Shown here piece by piece: positions 60,972 to 64,000 of a stretch of 64,000 nucleotides of DNA; position 1 is the stretch's first letter; the number at the start of each line of letters is the position of its first letter. Source of the stretch: Candidatus Hadarchaeales archaeon (GTDB lineage: Archaea > Hadarchaeota > Hadarchaeia > Hadarchaeales > WYZ-LMO6); contig JAVYML010000001.1 in NCBI GenBank assembly GCA_038736355.1, positions 368,908 to 432,907 of the forward strand. Direction: 5' to 3'. Under the pieces are notes generated by a model. It was not told the DNA's origin. It saw only the letters and a program-made list of their open reading frames with translations, and searched no databases. The position numbers and the translations under genes are program-made.

Positions 60972-62450
60972 ATGGGAAGGCTGATGAACGGAAGGGAATA
61001 CATCCAGAGCCTCAGGAGGCTGAAACCCACCCTCTACTTCATGGGGAGGAAAATCGAAAGCGTGGCGGACGAGCCCATGCTCAGGCCGCATGTGCAGGCG
61101 GCTGCCATGACCTATGAACTGGCGCACGACCCAAGGTATGAGGAGATCATGACTGCCGTTTCCCACCTCACGGGTGAAAGGATCAATCGCTTCACCCACA
61201 TTCACCAGAGCACAGAGGATTTGGTGAAGAAAGTCATGATGATGAGGCTTCTGGGAAGGAAGACGGGAAGCTGCTTCCAGAGGTGTGTGGGGCTTGATGC
61301 CTTGAACTCCCTCTACATCGTCACTTACGAGATCGACCAGAAACTTGGAACGGATTATCACCGCCGCTTCGTGGAATACCTGAAAAAGGTGCAGAGGGAG
61401 GATCTGATGTGCACGGGCTCCGTCACCGATGTAAAGGGCGATAGGAGCTTGAGACCCCATCAGCAACCTGATCCGGATCTCTACGTCAGGGTGGTAGAGA
61501 GGAGGGAGGATGGAATAGTGGTGAGGGGGGCCAAAGCCCATCAGACCGGGGCCGCCAATTCCCACGAAGTAGTGGTCTTACCCACTCGCGCCCTGGGTCC
61601 AGAGGATAAAGACTACGCTGTGGCCTTTTCCGTTCCCATCGATACACCAGGTCTCATCCAAATCTTCGGAAGGCAAACCAACGATACTCGAAGATTGGAT
61701 GGAGAAATAGATTGCGGAAACCCGAACTACGGAATCGTGGGGGGAGAAACCCTGATGATCTTCGACAACGTTTTCGTACCCTGGGAGAGGGTGTTCATGT
61801 GCGGGGAGTACGAGTTCGCCGGAAGGTTGGTAGAAGTCTTCGCTACCTTCCATCGTCAAAATTACGGTGGATGTAAGGTGGGCGTCGCCGATGTCCTCAT
61901 AGGTGCTTCCGCCTTGCTGGCGGAGTACAGCGGAATAGCGGGCTCCTCCCATGTGGAGGACAAGCTCACGGAAATGGTCCATCTTTCCGAGACCTGCTGG
62001 TGTTGCTCGCTGGCTTGTTCTTACCTAGGGCACAGGACCCCATCCGGAGCCTATCTGGCCGATCCCCTGCTGGCCAACGTGGTGAAGCTCAACATCACTA
62101 GGTTACCCTACGAGTGGTCCAGACTGGCACAGGATCTGGCAGGGGGACTGGTGACCACCGCACCTTCGGAGAAGGATCTGAAGAATCCAGAGATAGGGAG
62201 GCTGGTGGAGAAGTACTTGGCCAGGAAAAAGGGGGTACCCACAGAACACATCCTCAAGCTCTTCAGGCTGATAGAGAATCTTTCCCTTGGAGGACAGCTT
62301 CCGGAATGCATGCATGGGGCCGGTTCACCCCAAGCCCAGAAGATCGTGATAAGGAGGAGGGCCGGAATCGAGGAAAAAAAGGAGTTCGCCAAGAAAATCG
62401 TGGGTTTGGAAAGGGACGAACACTTGGAAAAAATCAGGGGGTCCAAATAA
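60972..62450 (+). CDS. abfD: 4-hydroxybutyryl-CoA dehydratase / vinylacetyl-CoA isomerase
   Basis: 492 residues, flavin and [4Fe-4S] enzyme that dehydrates 4-hydroxybutyryl-CoA to crotonyl-CoA and isomerises vinylacetyl-CoA. The cluster ligands match the Clostridium enzyme in both kind and spacing: C101 and C105 (GSCFQRCVGLDAL), H293 and C300 (FHRQNYGGC), against C99, C103, H292, C299. Also AHQTGAANSHEVVVLPTRA and VPWERVFMCGEYEFA. In archaea it serves the 3-hydroxypropionate/4-hydroxybutyrate and dicarboxylate/4-hydroxybutyrate carbon-fixation cycles, and in other anaerobes 4-aminobutyrate fermentation. ATG at 60972 or 60984. Confidence 0.92.
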   Translation: MGRLMNGREYIQSLRRLKPTLYFMGRKIESVADEPMLRPHVQAAAMTYELAHDPRYEEIMTAVSHLTGERINRFTHIHQSTEDLVKKVMMMRLLGRKTGSCFQRCVGLDALNSLYIVTYEIDQKLGTDYHRRFVEYLKKVQREDLMCTGSVTDVKGDRSLRPHQQPDPDLYVRVVERREDGIVVRGAKAHQTGAANSHEVVVLPTRALGPEDKDYAVAFSVPIDTPGLIQIFGRQTNDTRRLDGEIDCGNPNYGIVGGETLMIFDNVFVPWERVFMCGEYEFAGRLVEVFATFHRQNYGGCKVGVADVLIGASALLAEYSGIAGSSHVEDKLTEMVHLSETCWCCSLACSYLGHRTPSGAYLADPLLANVVKLNITRLPYEWSRLAQDLAGGLVTTAPSEKDLKNPEIGRLVEKYLARKKGVPTEHILKLFRLIENLSLGGQLPECMHGAGSPQAQKIVIRRRAGIEEKKEFAKKIVGLERDEHLEKIRGSK

Positions 62451-62466
62451 TCCGGTGCGGTGGGGA

Positions 62467-63552
62467 CTAGAGGAAGTAATAGAATTCGAGGGGACGAAGT
62501 TCCCTGAATTCTTTCGTCTGTTTTACGAGGTGTCTCCGGATATCGAGGCAGAGGTGACACGCCGAAACATATCCCTCCTTCCTCTCCCTATAACCATGTT
62601 CCTTTCCAAGTTCCAACAGTTTTCCCAGACTGGTGGCCAAGGCCCGGAGAACGGGAAAATCCTCCAACTTTAGCTCTGCTGGAAACTCCAGATGTCTAGC
62701 ATCACCCAGCGAAATTCCACCACAATAGCCGGGAAGATAGTTGAAGTAATTGTCCACATGCACATGCCAGGGTCTGGTAAGCTCTCCCAAACAGGAACGG
62801 TGGAGAAAGTGTTCGGCTGGATAGTGAGCACAGAGGTGTCCCAATCTGAAGGGAAACCTACCCATCGGTAAAAGCTCCAGTTCTGCTAGGATTTCTTCCC
62901 CCTCCAACTCCAACAGCTTCTCCAGTCTGAGGATTCCACGAAAGCCCCTCCTGAAAGCCCAGCGGAAAAAACCTTCCTGGTAAACCAGCAAATTCCTCCC
63001 GAAGATCTCCCCTCCCACCCTCACCGCCAACTCGGCACGCTCGAAGGGAACGTGCTCCAAAACGAAGGGATTGGTGCTTACCAGCAAACCGTCCAGTCCT
63101 TCCTCCTTGAGGGCGAGGAGCCTCTCCTTAGTTTCCTCTTCCTCCACACACCAGAAGGCGTTGGTTTCAACAAAGGTGGCCGGAATCTCCAGCTCACTCG
63201 CTATCTTCACCAACTTACGGAGAAGGGAGAAATTGAGAAAGGGTTCCCCACCCGTGAAGTGTAGACCAAGGTTCACCCCCACCCTGCTGAAACCAGGTGG
63301 ATATTGCTCCCGGAAAGCGGCTGCAAGTTTGGCGAGGACCTTCTCGGCTCCAGTTGGATCGATCCAATCCTCTTTCCTGTGCGGGGAACAGGCGTACATG
63401 CAATGCCTGCATTCACCCACGCACCTGTACGTGAGGAAAAGTCCGCAGGAGAAAGGTGGAGGTATTCTCAGGACCTGCATCCTTTTTTCTCGAAGACCCA
63501 AAAGAAGAGCCTTCCTAAAGGACTGGATTGGATCTGATCTTCTCAAATTCAT
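62467..63552 (-). CDS. radical SAM enzyme, unknown target
   Basis: 361 residues (or 337 from a second ATG at 63480). FSCGLFLTYRCVGECRHCMYACSP has the cluster cysteines C44, C48 and C51; LGLHFTGGEPFLNFSLLRKL binds SAM. The C-terminal third has further cysteines (HLCAHYPAE, RSCLGELTRPW, LPGYCGG, and SACHLCLDIRRHL), suggesting a SPASM-like auxiliary cluster. The family is an archaeal/bacterial one whose substrate I cannot name. It is convergent with the dehydratase gene. Confidence 0.8.
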   Translation of the reverse strand: MNLRRSDPIQSFRKALLLGLREKRMQVLRIPPPFSCGLFLTYRCVGECRHCMYACSPHRKEDWIDPTGAEKVLAKLAAAFREQYPPGFSRVGVNLGLHFTGGEPFLNFSLLRKLVKIASELEIPATFVETNAFWCVEEEETKERLLALKEEGLDGLLVSTNPFVLEHVPFERAELAVRVGGEIFGRNLLVYQEGFFRWAFRRGFRGILRLEKLLELEGEEILAELELLPMGRFPFRLGHLCAHYPAEHFLHRSCLGELTRPWHVHVDNYFNYLPGYCGGISLGDARHLEFPAELKLEDFPVLRALATSLGKLLELGKEHGYRERKEGYVSACHLCLDIRRHLVKQTKEFRELRPLEFYYFL

Positions 63553-63599
63553 GCGGAGCTCCGAGTTGCTTTTTTTTTACTCTAGATAGAAGTGAGGAA

Positions 63600-64000
63600 G
63601 TGGAGCCTTCCCCCATTAGGGTGGGAAAAGGAGCTGGTGAAGAAGTTCTAAAGATAATTCAACAAGCCAACAAGAGTCTCTTCGTGGTCTCGCCCTGGAT
63701 TTCACCTTCTTTGGCAGACTTGTTGGTCAGAAGGGAGAGGGAAGGAATCAGGGTTGAAGTGGTTACCCTAAACGATCCTTCAACCAATAAAGAGGCTCTA
63801 CGCCGCCTTTTCCGCACGGAAAGGAAATTAAGACTTCCCTTGTTAATCTGTGGTAGTCTCCTTACCCTGCTCGGTCTGGTCTTTCTACAGAAGTTTCTTT
63901 ACCCGAGCTTACTCCTCCTGTTTACAGGACTTTTCGCGATGCTCTTGGGCAGGGGAAAAGGCAGGATGATTGCGAATGTCACGCGTGCTGTTGTCCTCCC
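63600..64000 (+). CDS. membrane-bound PLD-like protein, cut by window end
   Basis: The frame from the GTG at 63600 (after GAAGTGAGGAA) is open to the window end, 133 codons. It begins RVGKGAGEEVLKIIQQANKS, SLFVVSPWISPSLADLLVRR and IRVEVVTLND, the first half of a phospholipase-D-like fold, but no HKD motif has appeared. Residues about 83-119 are two adjacent membrane helices (LPLLICGSLLTLLGLVFLQ, then YPSLLLLFTGLFAMLLG) inserted in the fold. The rest lies outside, so the active site cannot be judged. Confidence 0.65.
   Translation, partial: MEPSPIRVGKGAGEEVLKIIQQANKSLFVVSPWISPSLADLLVRREREGIRVEVVTLNDPSTNKEALRRLFRTERKLRLPLLICGSLLTLLGLVFLQKFLYPSLLLLFTGLFAMLLGRGKGRMIANVTRAVVL

Noticed and set aside
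1-64000. CRISPR arrays or insertion sequences
   Set aside because: No regularly spaced direct repeats and no transposase seen on reading both strands.

Overview
The window is archaeal chromosomal DNA, probably from a thermophilic, anaerobic lineage of the Hadarchaeota/euryarchaeal type; the lineage is an inference, not shown. Evidence for an archaeon: ribosomal proteins S4e, L14e, L19e, L32e and L34e; an RNA polymerase subunit D carrying ferredoxin motifs; Cbf5; an A-type ATP synthase; F420-type LLM oxidoreductases; a tungsten-type aldehyde ferredoxin oxidoreductase; DUF61, DUF2124 and DUF134 genes; and TATA boxes about 25 bases before many start codons. Housekeeping DNA is roughly 60% GC and densely packed, with ATGA-type overlaps and many TTG/GTG starts.

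Layout. 1-1340: the end of a GPN-loop GTPase, a CoA-binding protein and an unknown gene. 1341-7127: an accessory island holding a phospholipase-D/SNF2 helicase, a divergent DUF262-HNH (GmrSD-like) gene that is broken, and a heavily decayed tyrosine integrase lying against the 3' end of tRNA-Leu(GAG). 7127-20867: on the minus strand, the spc-type ribosomal operon (S4e to Cbf5, including SecY and an EMC3/YidC-like protein) and the S13-S4-S11-RpoD operon, with tRNA-Ser(GGA), a TPR protein and a plus-strand dehydrogenase between them. 20961-23793: three tandem MoaD/ThiS-like carriers and an AOR-family enzyme. 23773-30207: a membrane protein, an M16 peptidase, a histone-deacetylase-fold enzyme, an LLM oxidoreductase, a CBS protein with a possible hibernation-factor tail, and a nitronate monooxygenase-like enzyme. 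30297-33695: lysA-lysC-dapA for lysine via diaminopimelate.

33744-43050: the A-type ATP synthase is split into two convergent operons, atpA-atpB on plus and atpH-I-K-E-C-F-D on minus. 43140-50916: an Lrp-type sensor, adenylate kinase (missing from its common place after secY), DUF2124, tRNA-Arg(GCG), a second HDAC-fold enzyme, a wHTH regulator, a B12-type radical SAM enzyme, an LLM oxidoreductase, a VOC protein and a ThDP enzyme. 50917-56503: small genes, tRNA-Phe(GAA), DUF72, an MFS transporter, a flavodoxin, and a DUF134/DUF5320/NifX-remnant/permease/thioredoxin cluster with two broken genes. 56500-64000: an alcohol dehydrogenase, an unusual ferredoxin-[2Fe-2S]-radical SAM fusion, a sirtuin, an acyl-CoA dehydrogenase, 4-hydroxybutyryl-CoA dehydratase with all four cluster ligands, another radical SAM enzyme, and the start of a membrane-bound PLD-like protein cut by the window edge.

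The parts most worth following up are the island at tRNA-Leu, the triple sulfur-carrier/AOR cluster, the split ATP synthase, and the multi-cluster radical SAM fusion. No CRISPR array and no intact transposase was seen.
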